Positions 45,592 to 54,365 of a stretch of DNA of 64,000 nucleotides are shown one piece after another. The stretch comes from RHKX01 sp963820055 (GTDB lineage: Bacteria > Actinomycetota > Thermoleophilia > Solirubrobacterales > 70-9). Every line of letters begins with the position of its first letter. The stretch's first letter is position 1. Made by a program: the position numbers and the translations under genes. Below the pieces are notes generated by a model that saw only the letters and a list, made by a program, of their open reading frames with translations, was not told the DNA's origin and searched no databases. The stretch covers positions 310,001-374,000 of the forward strand of contig CAWFYJ010000004.1 in NCBI GenBank assembly GCA_963820055.1. Direction: 5' to 3'.

Positions 45592-48500
45592 CACCGAACG
45601 GGCTCAGCCTTGATTCCGAGCTCCGCCCTCACGGCTTCGGCGTGTGCGAGCAGCGGCTCCGCCTCCTGCTCGCGGCCTCGCCCGATCAGCCAGACGCCCA
45701 GGTCCACCTGGGCCCGAGCCAGCCAGAAGGGGTAGCCGAGCTGTTCCAGCCCCGAGACGGCGGCGCGGTAGCTCCGCTCGACGTCGGCCTCGCCGGCGGC
45801 ACCGAGCAATGCCCGGGCGTGGTCAAGCTCGGCTCGTAGGAGCGGCGGCACGAGCCCGGTCGGCTGATCCTCGAGCAGCTTGAGCAGCCCCGCCACCTCC
45901 CGTGGCAGCTTCAGCTGCTGCGCAACGAGGAACGCATCGAACCAGGCGAGTCGGGCGCCGTCGGAGGACGGCCCCTGCGCTTGGATGCCCTGGAAGGTGG
46001 CATCGCAAAGGAGCTCGAGGGCACGGTCGGCGTCGCCTTCGCCGAGCGTGATCAGGCCGTCGAGCCCGGCATGGAGCTGGCGTGCCTCGACGTCGTCGTC
46101 GCCCTCCCACGCCGCCCGGATGAGTCGCGAACGTGCCTCCGCGTACCGCCCTCGTCTTGCGGCGAGTAGACCGAGGTAGAAGTGGATGTCGGCGGCTTCC
46201 CGATCGGGGGCGAGCCCCTCCAGCGCCGCCGCGCCGACCCTCGCCACCTCGTCCCAGTCACCGGCGAGGAGCCGGGCCATCATCAGGTTGCCGATCCCGA
46301 TGGTCTCGACGGCGCGGTCGCCGAGTTGCCGTCCGGTGGCGAGCGCAGCCTCGCACTGCTCTATCGCATCGGCCATGTCCCGCTTGACGCTGAGATCAGC
46401 TGCGTTTCCGTGCGCAGATGCGCGAACCGGTAGCCGGAACTGCTCGCCGATCTCGATCGCGCCGTTGTACAGCGCGCGGGCCTCCTCGTAGCGACGGAGG
46501 TCGGTGGCGCGGGCCCCCTTCAGGTTGAGCAGGCGACAGGTCAGCTCCGGCATGTCGAGCGCCTCCGCCGCCGTCAGCGCTCGTTCGATCACCTCGTCGG
46601 CCTCGTCGGAGTGACCTGCGAACAGGAGCGACCGACCGAACTCGCAGAGAAGGACCGCTCCAGCGTCATCGATCCGGCCGTCCTCGAGCGAGCCGATCAC
46701 GACGCGCATCCGCGCGATCGACTCCTCCAGGCGGCCGAGCCTCCCGAGCGCGAGGCTGATCGGGCCCTCGAGGCGTTCGGCCTCGGCCGGCCTGCCGGCC
46801 GCGATGTGAGCCTCCCTCGCCTCCTCGTAAAGCTCCAGGGCGGCCTCATGGCGTCCGGCCTGCACGGCCATCTCGGCGGCGGCAACGATCAGATCGACCC
46901 GCTCCGAGTCACCGGCGAGATCGAACGCCGTTCGCAGGACCTGCTCGGCCGCCTCGGGAGCCCCGACGGTCGCCGCTCGTCGCGACGAGGCGCGCAGCGC
47001 CGTCAATGTCCGCCTCCGCAACGGCTCATCGGGGCCGGCGCGATACGCCGCGAGCAGATGAGTGGCGATCAGTTCGGCCACCTCGTCGCTGTCTTTCGGA
47101 AACGACGAGGAGAGATGCTCCGCCGCGGCAAGATGTCGGGGACGGCGCTCGCGTTTGGAGATCATCTCGTAGGCGACGGTCCTGAGGATGCCCTCCGAGA
47201 ACGTGTACTGGCCCCGTTCCGGCGAGAGCGGATCTGACCGGATCGCGAACACCCCGTTGTGAACGAGTGATGCCAGGACCTCGTCGACGCGAGCCTCCTC
47301 GATTTCGGACAGCGCCACTGCGGTCGCACGCGGGAAGCTCTCGCCGAAGACGGCCATCGCCTTGACGACCTCCCGCTCGTTGGGCCCAAGCCCGTCGAGC
47401 CGCGCTTCCAGCAGCGAGCTCAGGCTGGCCGGAACCTCAAGGTCGTCGAGGTCCCCCAGAGGGACGAGCCCATTTCCGTTCTCGCTCAACATCCCGCGGT
47501 CGGCGAGGGCGCGGACCATCTCGAGTGCATAGAGCGGGATCCGCTCAGACTGGCGGACGATTCGCTGGACCGCCTTCGCCGGAAGGTCGGGCACGAGATC
47601 GCGCAGCAGTTCGGCGATCAGTTCCGGGGACAGCGGGTTCAGCGAGATGACGGTGCCCGTGGGGATCGAGGCCGGCCAGCCGCGAACCTCGCCACCCGAG
47701 TCCTCACGGGCAAGCGAGCAGACGAAGATCGCGTGGTCGGCCGAGAACTCGACCAGCTCACCGATGAAGTCGCGGAGACCCTCGTCGGCCCACTGCATGT
47801 TCTCGAAGACGAGAACGACCGGATTGTCGTCGCTGAGACGCTCGAAGTAGAGGCGCCACGCCGCGAACAACTCCCGCCGGTCGAGGCTCGCGTCGCCGAT
47901 TCCGATCAGCACCGCGAGTGCCTCCTCGACCTCCCGGCGCTCCGCCTCGTCGTCGATCAGCTTCTCGAGCGAACCGGTCAGCTTCGCTTGGGCCTCGCCA
48001 GGATCCGCGTCCTCGGCGATGTCGAGGCGCTGACGGACCATCTCGGCGAGCGCCCAGTAGGCGACGCCTTCGCCGTAGGAGAGACAGCGCCCGGAATGCC
48101 AGAGGACGACCGCGGCGAGGCCGTCGGCGTAGTTGGCGAGCTCCGCGACAAGTCGGGTCTTGCCGATGCCGGCCGGCCCGAGGATGCCGACGAGGCGGGC
48201 GACGCCGCGGTCAACGGAGGCATGGAAGAGATCCTTGAGGAGCCGCAGCTCGGCATCGCGACCGAGCAATGGAGCGCTGAGACCCGGCTGGCGTCGGGAT
48301 CCCGCCCGTCCGGCGACGACGCGCGTCGCGCGGTGAAGGCGAAGTGGTGCCGCCTTGCCCTTGACCCGGTGCTCGCCCGCCTCCTCGTAGGCGACGCCCG
48401 CGGACGTGACCTTCCTGGTCACCTCGTCGACGAGGACAGCGCCGGGCGGAGCAACCGACTGGATCCGCGAGGCGGTATTGACACGATCGCCGACCACCAG

Positions 48501-49076
48501 CCCCTCATCGTGCTCGGCGACGGCGACCCTGCCGGTAACGACACCCGCCCGGGCTTGGAGCCCCGGCTCACCCACGTCATCGCCGAGTGCCGCGACGGCA
48601 TCGAGCAGACCGAGCCCGGACCGCACGGCCCGCTCGGCATCGTCCTCGTGCGAATGCGGAACGCCCCAGACCGCCATCACCGCGTCGCCGATGAACTTCT
48701 GGATCGTGCCGCCATGGCGGCTCACGATCATCTTCGCCAACCCGAAATAGCGGTCGAGGAGCTCGCGGACGTCCTCGTCGTCGCGGCTCTCCGAAATCGC
48801 CGTGAAGCTGACCAGATCAACGAACAGCACCGAAACATGGCGAAGCTCGGCAGGGGCTTCGGTCTCGGCAGGTGGAGTCGTCGCCACGCGGGGAGTGCCG
48901 TCGCCGGTAGCGACCGACGACGCGCCATCAAGCTCGGCACCGCAGCTATCGCAGAAGGACTGGCCAGGCTCGTGAGCGGTGCCGCAGGCCGGACACGCCG
49001 GCACCAACTCGGCACCGCAGCTCTTGCAGAACCGCGCCTCCTCCCTGTTCTTCGTGCGGCAAGCGGGACAAACCAA
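45588..49076 (-). CDS. Zinc-ribbon / class III cyclase / AAA ATPase / TPR regulator
   Basis: A 1,162-residue multidomain protein. Two zinc ribbons come first (CPACRTKNREEARFCKSCG; CPACGTAHEPGQSFCDSCG). A class III adenylate/guanylate cyclase domain follows at about 85-260 (SVLFVDLVSFTAISESRDDE; KFIGDAVMAVWGVPHSHEDD). Then come a STAND-type ATPase with Walker A LGPAGIGKTRLVAEL and about ten TPR-like helical pairs to the C-terminus. I use TTG 49076 with GAGGG upstream, since family members start at the first zinc ribbon; ATG 49142 is an alternative. Ligand and output are unknown. Confidence 0.88.
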   Translation of the reverse strand: MVCPACRTKNREEARFCKSCGAELVPACPACGTAHEPGQSFCDSCGAELDGASSVATGDGTPRVATTPPAETEAPAELRHVSVLFVDLVSFTAISESRDDEDVRELLDRYFGLAKMIVSRHGGTIQKFIGDAVMAVWGVPHSHEDDAERAVRSGLGLLDAVAALGDDVGEPGLQARAGVVTGRVAVAEHDEGLVVGDRVNTASRIQSVAPPGAVLVDEVTRKVTSAGVAYEEAGEHRVKGKAAPLRLHRATRVVAGRAGSRRQPGLSAPLLGRDAELRLLKDLFHASVDRGVARLVGILGPAGIGKTRLVAELANYADGLAAVVLWHSGRCLSYGEGVAYWALAEMVRQRLDIAEDADPGEAQAKLTGSLEKLIDDEAERREVEEALAVLIGIGDASLDRRELFAAWRLYFERLSDDNPVVLVFENMQWADEGLRDFIGELVEFSADHAIFVCSLAREDSGGEVRGWPASIPTGTVISLNPLSPELIAELLRDLVPDLPAKAVQRIVRQSERIPLYALEMVRALADRGMLSENGNGLVPLGDLDDLEVPASLSSLLEARLDGLGPNEREVVKAMAVFGESFPRATAVALSEIEEARVDEVLASLVHNGVFAIRSDPLSPERGQYTFSEGILRTVAYEMISKRERRPRHLAAAEHLSSSFPKDSDEVAELIATHLLAAYRAGPDEPLRRRTLTALRASSRRAATVGAPEAAEQVLRTAFDLAGDSERVDLIVAAAEMAVQAGRHEAALELYEEAREAHIAAGRPAEAERLEGPISLALGRLGRLEESIARMRVVIGSLEDGRIDDAGAVLLCEFGRSLLFAGHSDEADEVIERALTAAEALDMPELTCRLLNLKGARATDLRRYEEARALYNGAIEIGEQFRLPVRASAHGNAADLSVKRDMADAIEQCEAALATGRQLGDRAVETIGIGNLMMARLLAGDWDEVARVGAAALEGLAPDREAADIHFYLGLLAARRGRYAEARSRLIRAAWEGDDDVEARQLHAGLDGLITLGEGDADRALELLCDATFQGIQAQGPSSDGARLAWFDAFLVAQQLKLPREVAGLLKLLEDQPTGLVPPLLRAELDHARALLGAAGEADVERSYRAAVSGLEQLGYPFWLARAQVDLGVWLIGRGREQEAEPLLAHAEAVRAELGIKAEPVRC

Positions 49077-49211
49077 GAGGGCACCCTCGTTGCGAACTAT
49101 CGACCACCGTACTCGACCTGAACAACCCGTCCCACGCAACATCTCCCATCCTGCAACCCCTCGACTAGGCTGGCTGTCGTCCCAATCAAGGTCCTCCCGA
49201 AGGAGGGAACG

Positions 49212-49331
49212 ATGGCCCCCGCACCGAAGCGCGAAGGCGAGAAGCCCGACGCGAAGAAGAACCGCGGCAAGAAGCCGAAAGTGGAAAAGCCGAAAGGGCC
49301 GCCCCGCACGAAGCGGCGCTCGCAGGGCTGA
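49212..49331 (+). CDS. Very small lysine-rich protein
   Basis: A 39-residue frame, MAPAPKREGEKPDAKKNRGK, then KPKVEKPKGPPRTKRRSQG, with an excellent ribosome binding site (GAAGGAGGGAACG). About half the residues are basic. It is divergent from the cyclase gene. It could bind nucleic acid or polyphosphate; a polyphosphate-binding CHAD protein is encoded next door. Very short basic frames can arise by chance, but the spacing of the start site favours a gene. Confidence 0.5.
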   Translation: MAPAPKREGEKPDAKKNRGKKPKVEKPKGPPRTKRRSQG

Positions 49332-49359
49332 CCGGCGGTCTTGCAAATAAGCGCAGGCC

Positions 49360-49602
49360 GTGGTGAATAGGCCGAGGACGAGGGGCCGCGCATTCGGTGG
49401 GCTGGGGCGCTGGGCGATTGTCCGCGTCGCCCGCGACCGCCGAGCCCAGGTCGGTGCCGCTTTGCTTGCCGGGGGGAGCGCCGCCATCGCCGCGGCATGG
49501 GCTGTGACGACTGCTCGCAGCGATCGCGCACGTGCCTCGGCGCGAGCGGCAGTGCCCCGCGCGCGAGCGGTCACGCGGGTGCCTCGCGCGCGTATCGATT
49601 GA
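49360..49602 (+). CDS. Small basic membrane protein coupled to the CHAD-Nudix gene
   Basis: An 80-residue protein from GTG 49360: an arginine-rich N-terminus, one helix (VGAALLAGGSAAIAAAWAVT) and an Arg/Ala-rich tail. Its TGA at 49600-49602 overlaps the TTG start of the next gene (TTGA), the same overlap style used by vapB/vapC. No family recognised. Confidence 0.55.
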   Translation: MVNRPRTRGRAFGGLGRWAIVRVARDRRAQVGAALLAGGSAAIAAAWAVTTARSDRARASARAAVPRARAVTRVPRARID

Positions 49603-50966
49603 AGCGGAAGGAGAAGCCCGCGGATGGAGTGCGGAGAATCGCCTACGGACGGATCGACGACGCGCTCGACGAGCTCGGCAAGCACCACCATCACCCAGCT
49701 CACGCCGTGCACGAGGCGCGCAAGGACCTCAAGAAGCTCCGGTCGCTGCTACGGATGGTTGAGCCGACGATCGGCAAAGAGGTCTACCGGCGCGAGAACG
49801 CTCGATTTCGCGACCTCGGCCGCGAGCTCTCAGGCGCTCGTGACGCCGAGGTGAAGCTCGGAACGCTCGAGAGCCTTCGCGAGCTGTCGGGGAACCTCGA
49901 AGGTCTCGAGGCCTATGTCGTCGCCCTGGAGCAGGAGCGCTCGGGGGCCGAGGTTTCAGGAGCAACCCTCGCTCGCGCAATCAGCGAGCTCGAGCAGGGT
50001 CGCGAGGCCATCGCCGACTGGCCCCTCGCCGGCTGGACGCCCCCCGGCGACGGTCTCGTACGAGGTTACCGCCGGGGTCGTAAGGCGCTCGCGAAGGTGC
50101 GGGTTGATCCTTCCGACGCCGCGGTGCACGATTGGCGGAAGCGCTCGAAGGACCTCTGGTACCACCTTCGCATCGTCAGTGCCGCGTGGCCGGAGGTGCT
50201 GGATTCAGTCGCGGACCAGGCGCACAAGCTTTCCGAGCTTCTCGGGGATCACCAAGACCTCGCCGTTCTTGCCGAGGACGCGGCGGGCCGGCCGGCGTCG
50301 TCGTTGGGCGAAGCGCAGTCGCGGCTGATTGCGGCGATTCACAAGCGCCAAGAAGAGCTTCTGGCGGATGCGGTACGGCTCGGCACGAGACTCTACGCCG
50401 AGAGCCCGAAGGCGTTCGGCGACCGCATCGACGCCTACTGGCGAGAGAGCCGCAAGTCCCGCCGCATACGAAGCGCAGTCGCCCCTCCTGAAGTCCCCCG
50501 GATCCCGGCCTCAGCAAGCGCCCTGATCTTCGACGAGGCGGGTCGGCTGTTGATCCTCAAGCCGAATTACAAGAAGGGCTGGACGATCCCCGGTGGACAA
50601 GTCGAGGGCGACGGCGAGTCACCCTGGGATGCATGCCGGCGCGAAACGTTCGAGGAATGCGGCCTTGAGGTCGAGCGCGGCCGGCTCGTGTGCGTCGACT
50701 TCCTGTCGCCGCGGCCCCAGCGCCCGGACGCAGCACCTCGACCCGGCGGGGTCAGATTTCTGTTCGACTGCGGCGCGTTCAGCGACGAGCGTCTGAAGGC
50801 GGTCGCGCTGCAGGCCGACGAGATCGACGAGTACCGCCTCGCCGAGATGGACGAGGCCCTTGCGCTGCTCAGCGGACCGCTGCGCCGCCGGGTGTCTAAG
50901 GCGACGGCCGCGAAGGATTGCATTTACCTGGAGAACGGCCGGCGTGTGCGCGGCGTCAGCCGCTGA
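49599..50966 (+). CDS. CHAD domain fused to a Nudix hydrolase
   Basis: A 455-residue fusion. Residues about 1-300 are a CHAD domain (VHEARKDLKKLRSLLRMVEP; VHDWRKRSKDLWYHLRIVSA; LSELLGDHQDLAVL), a helical bundle with conserved His and basic residues that binds polyphosphate. Residues about 308-450 are a Nudix hydrolase (YKKGWTIPGGQVEGDGESPW; CRRETFEECGLEV) with the RE and EE metal ligands intact. TTG 49599 is chosen for its overlap with the preceding stop; ATG 49497 is possible. The stop lies inside tRNA-like fragment C5. A polyphosphate-directed nucleotide or phosphoanhydride hydrolase is a reasonable guess. Confidence 0.82.
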   Translation: MKRKEKPADGVRRIAYGRIDDALDELGKHHHHPAHAVHEARKDLKKLRSLLRMVEPTIGKEVYRRENARFRDLGRELSGARDAEVKLGTLESLRELSGNLEGLEAYVVALEQERSGAEVSGATLARAISELEQGREAIADWPLAGWTPPGDGLVRGYRRGRKALAKVRVDPSDAAVHDWRKRSKDLWYHLRIVSAAWPEVLDSVADQAHKLSELLGDHQDLAVLAEDAAGRPASSLGEAQSRLIAAIHKRQEELLADAVRLGTRLYAESPKAFGDRIDAYWRESRKSRRIRSAVAPPEVPRIPASASALIFDEAGRLLILKPNYKKGWTIPGGQVEGDGESPWDACRRETFEECGLEVERGRLVCVDFLSPRPQRPDAAPRPGGVRFLFDCGAFSDERLKAVALQADEIDEYRLAEMDEALALLSGPLRRRVSKATAAKDCIYLENGRRVRGVSR

Positions 50967-51004
50967 CCCCTCCACTACGAAACCGCTGACCCTCGATTAC
51001 GACC
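50957..51004 (-). other. tRNA-Thr(CGT)-like 3' fragment C5 (tandem)
   Basis: Two 24-base units follow each other: CAGCCGCTGACCCCTCCACT ACGA and AAACCGCTGACCCTCGATTA CGAC. Both resemble the variable-arm/anticodon part of C1 and C3 (CCGCTGACCCCTT-ATTACGA). The first provides the stop codon TGA of the CHAD-Nudix gene. Confidence 0.45.
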
Positions 51005-51339
51005 TAGGAGCCGAACTCGAATCTGATGTGCTGGTGCCGCGAGCGGTTCCGGACGCAATTCGCCTTGAAAAGCTCCTCGCCCTTCTGCTTCGCGTGGCAA
51101 GTCCAGCCGTTGAAGTGCCTGTCGCGCGCGGTGTAGTAGTGGTTGAAGTAATGCGCGGCCGTGTCCCGAGCTTCTGGGCACTTCGTGTTGAACGACTTCA
51201 CGTTGTACCAGCCGGCACCGGTTCCACCGGGATGGTCGCCACAGCTCCTATTGAAGCCGTGGGCGCTGGCGCTCGCGGCGAACACGCCCATGGCTAGGAC
51301 GCCGGCCGTCAGCATCATTGACAGCAAAGCCTTCTTCAT
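51004..51339 (-). CDS. Small secreted four-cysteine protein
   Basis: A 111-residue protein from ATG 51339 behind GAGGAGAG. Signal peptide MKKALLSMMLTAGVLAMGVF ends at ASASA. The mature 85 residues contain four Cys (RSCGDHP, NTKCPEA, WTCHAKQ, ANCVRNR) with GAGWYNVKSFNT and HFNGWTCHAKQKGEELF between them. Two disulfides are likely. Similar small secreted proteins with WxC and a final CxxG/N motif are widespread in this actinobacterial class. Function unknown. Confidence 0.72.
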   Translation of the reverse strand: MKKALLSMMLTAGVLAMGVFAASASAHGFNRSCGDHPGGTGAGWYNVKSFNTKCPEARDTAAHYFNHYYTARDRHFNGWTCHAKQKGEELFKANCVRNRSRHQHIRFEFGS

Positions 51340-51386
51340 GGTCTCTCCTCCTCAGTAACTCCTTCGACCCTGGACTCGAGCCGCGC

Positions 51387-51782
51387 TCAGTCGACGACCG
51401 CAGGCCTGGAACCGTCGCGCAGGCAGATGAAGATCGTGCCGGCAGCGCCTTCTGCACGGCGCTTGACCACCGACCGATAGGTGCCGGAACTGAGTGGGTC
51501 GACGATGACCTTCCACTTACCGGCGCTGTTGGTACGGGTCTTGCCGAGCAGCCTTCGACCGCCGTTGCGCCTCTTCTTGAACAGCTTGACGACGCGGTTC
51601 TCCACGCAGGCTTCGTTCGAGGATCTCACCTTCCCGTGGAACGCGGGAAAGCTGTGGCGCATGACGATCCGGCTGTTGATCTCGACCGTGTTGGTCGCCG
51701 GCGCTGCGGTGATCGCAAGGCCGGAGATGGCGAGCGCGAGGATCGCGGTCAGCGCGAGCTTCGGGGTGAGCGTCCTGAACAT
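51387..51782 (-). CDS. Secreted protein of unknown function, family A, distant paralogue
   Basis: A 131-residue protein from ATG 51782. Signal peptide MFRTLTPKLALTAILALAIS ends near AAPA. The mature part (AFHGKVRSSNEACVENRVVK, then LLGKTRTNSAGKWKV and GTIFICLRDG) has the same order of motifs as 8324-8803: F-x-G-x-V, C-x-x-x-R-x-V, T-x-T-(D/N)-x-x-G-x-(W/Y), and a late Cys. Function unknown. Confidence 0.72.
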   Translation of the reverse strand: MFRTLTPKLALTAILALAISGLAITAAPATNTVEINSRIVMRHSFPAFHGKVRSSNEACVENRVVKLFKKRRNGGRRLLGKTRTNSAGKWKVIVDPLSSGTYRSVVKRRAEGAAGTIFICLRDGSRPAVVD

Positions 51783-51897
51783 CGGCTTCCTCCCGTTTTC
51801 GGATCCGAATCCGAGCCTAGCCCTCGCGATCAGGAATGCAAGGGACTGGACGAAAAGGCCGCGAAAGGGGGAAAGGGGATCTGCATCTTGAGTCGGG

Positions 51898-52224
51898 CTA
51901 CCGCGTGACGACGAGTCGACCGTCGTCCGCATGCAGGACATGCACTGATCGCTCGACTCCGGCGCCGTCGCGAAGAAGAAGATCGCGACCCTCGAGAGCC
52001 CAGGTCCCATCGGCCTCCTGGGGTGCGTCGGTAGGCCCGGGCCGGCGGACCGCGAGCGTCCCGTCAGCGAGCAGATCCCAGGCCTCCCGCCCGCGGGAAG
52101 GCGGGAATGGATACTCGGCAGGCCGAAAGATCCGGTCCGTCTCGGTGTCCTCCTCGTGAGAGTGGACCCAGCGGCCGATCAGATGCTCCCGATTGAGGTC
52201 GTGGCTCAGAGCGGCCCCGGTCAG
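51898..52224 (-). CDS. Lipocalin-like small protein, start uncertain
   Basis: A conserved-looking frame reads LSHDLNREHLIGRWVHSHEE, then DTETDRIFRPAEYPFPPSRG, WDLLADGTLAV and WALEGRDLLLRDGAGVERSV. The layout (G-x-W near the start, a repeated beta pattern, W-x-L-E/D-G) resembles small lipocalin-like proteins. No ATG, GTG or TTG precedes the conserved part; CTG 52224 overlaps the TGA of the metalloprotease gene (CTGA), mimicking the 4-base overlaps used elsewhere. Either CTG is used or the start is lost. Confidence 0.5.
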   Translation of the reverse strand: MTGAALSHDLNREHLIGRWVHSHEEDTETDRIFRPAEYPFPPSRGREAWDLLADGTLAVRRPGPTDAPQEADGTWALEGRDLLLRDGAGVERSVHVLHADDGRLVVTR

Positions 52225-53132
52225 CTCGCGAACGAGCTCCGCGGACCGGCGAGTGCGGCGTTCATCCGCATCACCTGGCCCGGCGTGAACATGAACATGG
52301 CGTCGTCGTCGGTGTAGTCCATGTAGTTCATGAACATGTCGCCGTTCGGACCGTTCGAGCAGGAGAGATGGGGAAACGAAGGTTTGCCGTAGTTGGGGCC
52401 TGACGCGTTCGGGGTGTCAGCCACGTAATCAGAGCCCGAGCAATCGATCGTGTCGGCCCAGATGTGGCGCAGGTTCAGCCAGTGGCCGATCTCGTGCGTT
52501 GCCGTCCGGCCCTTGTCGAACGGGGCTTGAACGGCCCCGGTCGTGCCGAAGGCGCTGTAGAGAATCACCACGCCGTCGGTTCGCGCGGGCCCGCCTGGGA
52601 ATTGGGCGTAGCCGAGCAGGCCGTCCGCCAGATTGCAGACCCAGAGATTGAGATAGCGATCGGCCGGCCACCCGGGAGCGCCACCCTCAGAGCGTTTCTT
52701 GACCGGGTTCTTGTAGGCGGGGAACGAATCTCGGTTTGTTGAGGTTCGGGTGATGCCGTCGGTTGCCTTGCCTTGGGGATCCTTGGTAGCCAGCTTGAAC
52801 TGGATCTTCGGGTCCGCGACCAGACCCTGCCAGACAGGGGGAACGTTCGCGTGGTCAGGATTCTGGGCCCGGAAGTCCTTATTGAGCGCCGTGATCTGGC
52901 TCGTGATCTGAGTCTTGGAAATGTCTTCAGCAGGTCGCTTCTGAACCACGTGGACGACGACCGGGATCGTGACCCGCCGTCGGGCAACCTTCTGCGCCTC
53001 GCCGGTCTCGATGCTGCGCGCGGTGAACTCGTTGATCTGGGTCTGACTTGCCCTCACTGAGGGGCTCTCTTCCGCAAGCTCCTCGAAGCTCTGCATGGTT
53101 CCGCACTGGCGACGTCTCTGAGTTGGGCTCAT
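52221..53132 (-). CDS. M43-family zinc metalloprotease
   Basis: A 303-residue metzincin. The zinc site is TATHEIGHWLNLRHIWAD (HExxHxxxxxH) and the Met-turn is GDMFMNYMDYTDDDAMFMFT. VTIPVVVHVVQKRPAEDISK and QITALNKDFRAQNPD are typical of the pappalysin/cytophagalysin M43 group. ATG 53132 with GAGGAGG upstream has no classical signal peptide, only a basic, Gln-rich N-terminus, so export is unclear. It probably digests peptides outside the cell or lacks a correctly read N-terminus. Confidence 0.85.
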   Translation of the reverse strand: MSPTQRRRQCGTMQSFEELAEESPSVRASQTQINEFTARSIETGEAQKVARRRVTIPVVVHVVQKRPAEDISKTQITSQITALNKDFRAQNPDHANVPPVWQGLVADPKIQFKLATKDPQGKATDGITRTSTNRDSFPAYKNPVKKRSEGGAPGWPADRYLNLWVCNLADGLLGYAQFPGGPARTDGVVILYSAFGTTGAVQAPFDKGRTATHEIGHWLNLRHIWADTIDCSGSDYVADTPNASGPNYGKPSFPHLSCSNGPNGDMFMNYMDYTDDDAMFMFTPGQVMRMNAALAGPRSSFAS

Positions 53133-53354
53133 CAGCCCCTCCTCTTCGGTTGGCCCTGCGATCGACCCACGTCGAGTAAAGCACTGCCAATGCTGGCGTC
53201 AAGGGGCTGCCTTCTCGGCTGGACGTTTGTCCAACGGGTCTTGGCTTCGCCTCAGCCCATTACCGCGTTGCCACCGCGTTGCCACGACCGGAAACCTTCG
53301 GAGGACTAGGAAAACCCACCTCTCTTGGTATCCGGTACCGACCTTGTCCCTCGG

Positions 53355-54365
53355 TCAGCCGCCGTCAGTCTCGAGCCGGCTCTTCTGCTGAAGCGTGTAT
53401 AGGAGGATCAACGCCGGGATCACGAGAATGACTGCGACGACGAAGACGATCAGGATCATGGTCAGGGTCGGCCCCGTCCCGGCGCCGGCTGAGATCGTCA
53501 GATCCTGCGGGAGCAGATACGGAAACTGGGCCACCCCCCAACCCCAGACGACCGCCACGACGGCGGCGACGGCGAGCGGCCGGACGTAGCGCAGTGAGCC
53601 ACGGCGCAGGAGCACCATGGCCGCCGTCCCGCAGATAAGCGAGAGCAGCACCAGCGGCAGGCCTTCGGCCAGCAACCGATCGAAGATGTAACGAGCATCG
53701 GCGTGAAGCTCGACGAGACCGGCGATGGCAGCGGCCCCGGTGACGGCGGCGGCGAGCGTCGCCCTCTTGAGGAAGTAGATCTCGAGCTCGTCATCCCCTC
53801 GATGGCGGGCATCGGTGATCAGAAAGACGGCTGCCAGATAGGCCCCTGTGGCGACGAAGAGGATGCCGATCATGATCGAGAGGGGGTTGAGCCAGCTGGT
53901 TACGGCGTCGCCGGCGGCGTTGCCGACGGGGACTCGCCCGCCGGCGATCGCGCCGACGACGGTGCCGAGGAAGAACGGGGTCAGGATCGATGAGATCCCG
54001 AACATCCACTCGGTCCAGCGCGCATTCCGCTCCTTCTTGGCGACCTCGTGAAATGCGAACCCGGAGCCCCGCAGGACGATCCCGAGCGCGGCGAGGCTGA
54101 GCGGGATGAAAAGTGTCGAGAAGATCGCCGCGAAAGCAGCGGAGAACGCCGTCCAGAGGACCACGAGGATGAAGATCAGCCAGACGTGATTTGCCTCCCA
54201 GACGGGGCCGATGGCCCAGTCGATCAGGCGCCGGGCACGTTGGCCCCGCTCGCTCCCGCCGGCGATCAGCGACCAGAACCCAGCGCCGAAATCGGCGCCG
54301 CCGAAGACCGCATAAAGAGTGACTCCAACCCAGAGGACGACGGCGCAGGCATCCGCCTTGCTCAT
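53355..54365 (-). CDS. cydB: Cytochrome bd ubiquinol oxidase subunit II
   Basis: A 336-residue membrane protein with about nine helices: MSKADACAVVLWVGVTLYAV, FGGADFGAGFWSLIAGG (the conserved subunit II start), IGPVWEANHVWLIFILVVLW and FALHEV-like GFAFHEVAKKE. It pairs with CydA to form the high-affinity terminal oxidase that reduces oxygen with quinol electrons. Its ATG overlaps the cydA stop (ATGA). It is the last gene of a five-gene coupled operon. Confidence 0.93.
   Translation of the reverse strand: MSKADACAVVLWVGVTLYAVFGGADFGAGFWSLIAGGSERGQRARRLIDWAIGPVWEANHVWLIFILVVLWTAFSAAFAAIFSTLFIPLSLAALGIVLRGSGFAFHEVAKKERNARWTEWMFGISSILTPFFLGTVVGAIAGGRVPVGNAAGDAVTSWLNPLSIMIGILFVATGAYLAAVFLITDARHRGDDELEIYFLKRATLAAAVTGAAAIAGLVELHADARYIFDRLLAEGLPLVLLSLICGTAAMVLLRRGSLRYVRPLAVAAVVAVVWGWGVAQFPYLLPQDLTISAGAGTGPTLTMILIVFVVAVILVIPALILLYTLQQKSRLETDGG

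Noticed and set aside
41254..51004. Functional tRNA genes at C1-C5
   Set aside because: None has both acceptor strands and a D arm that pair. They are 3' fragments or pseudogenes only.
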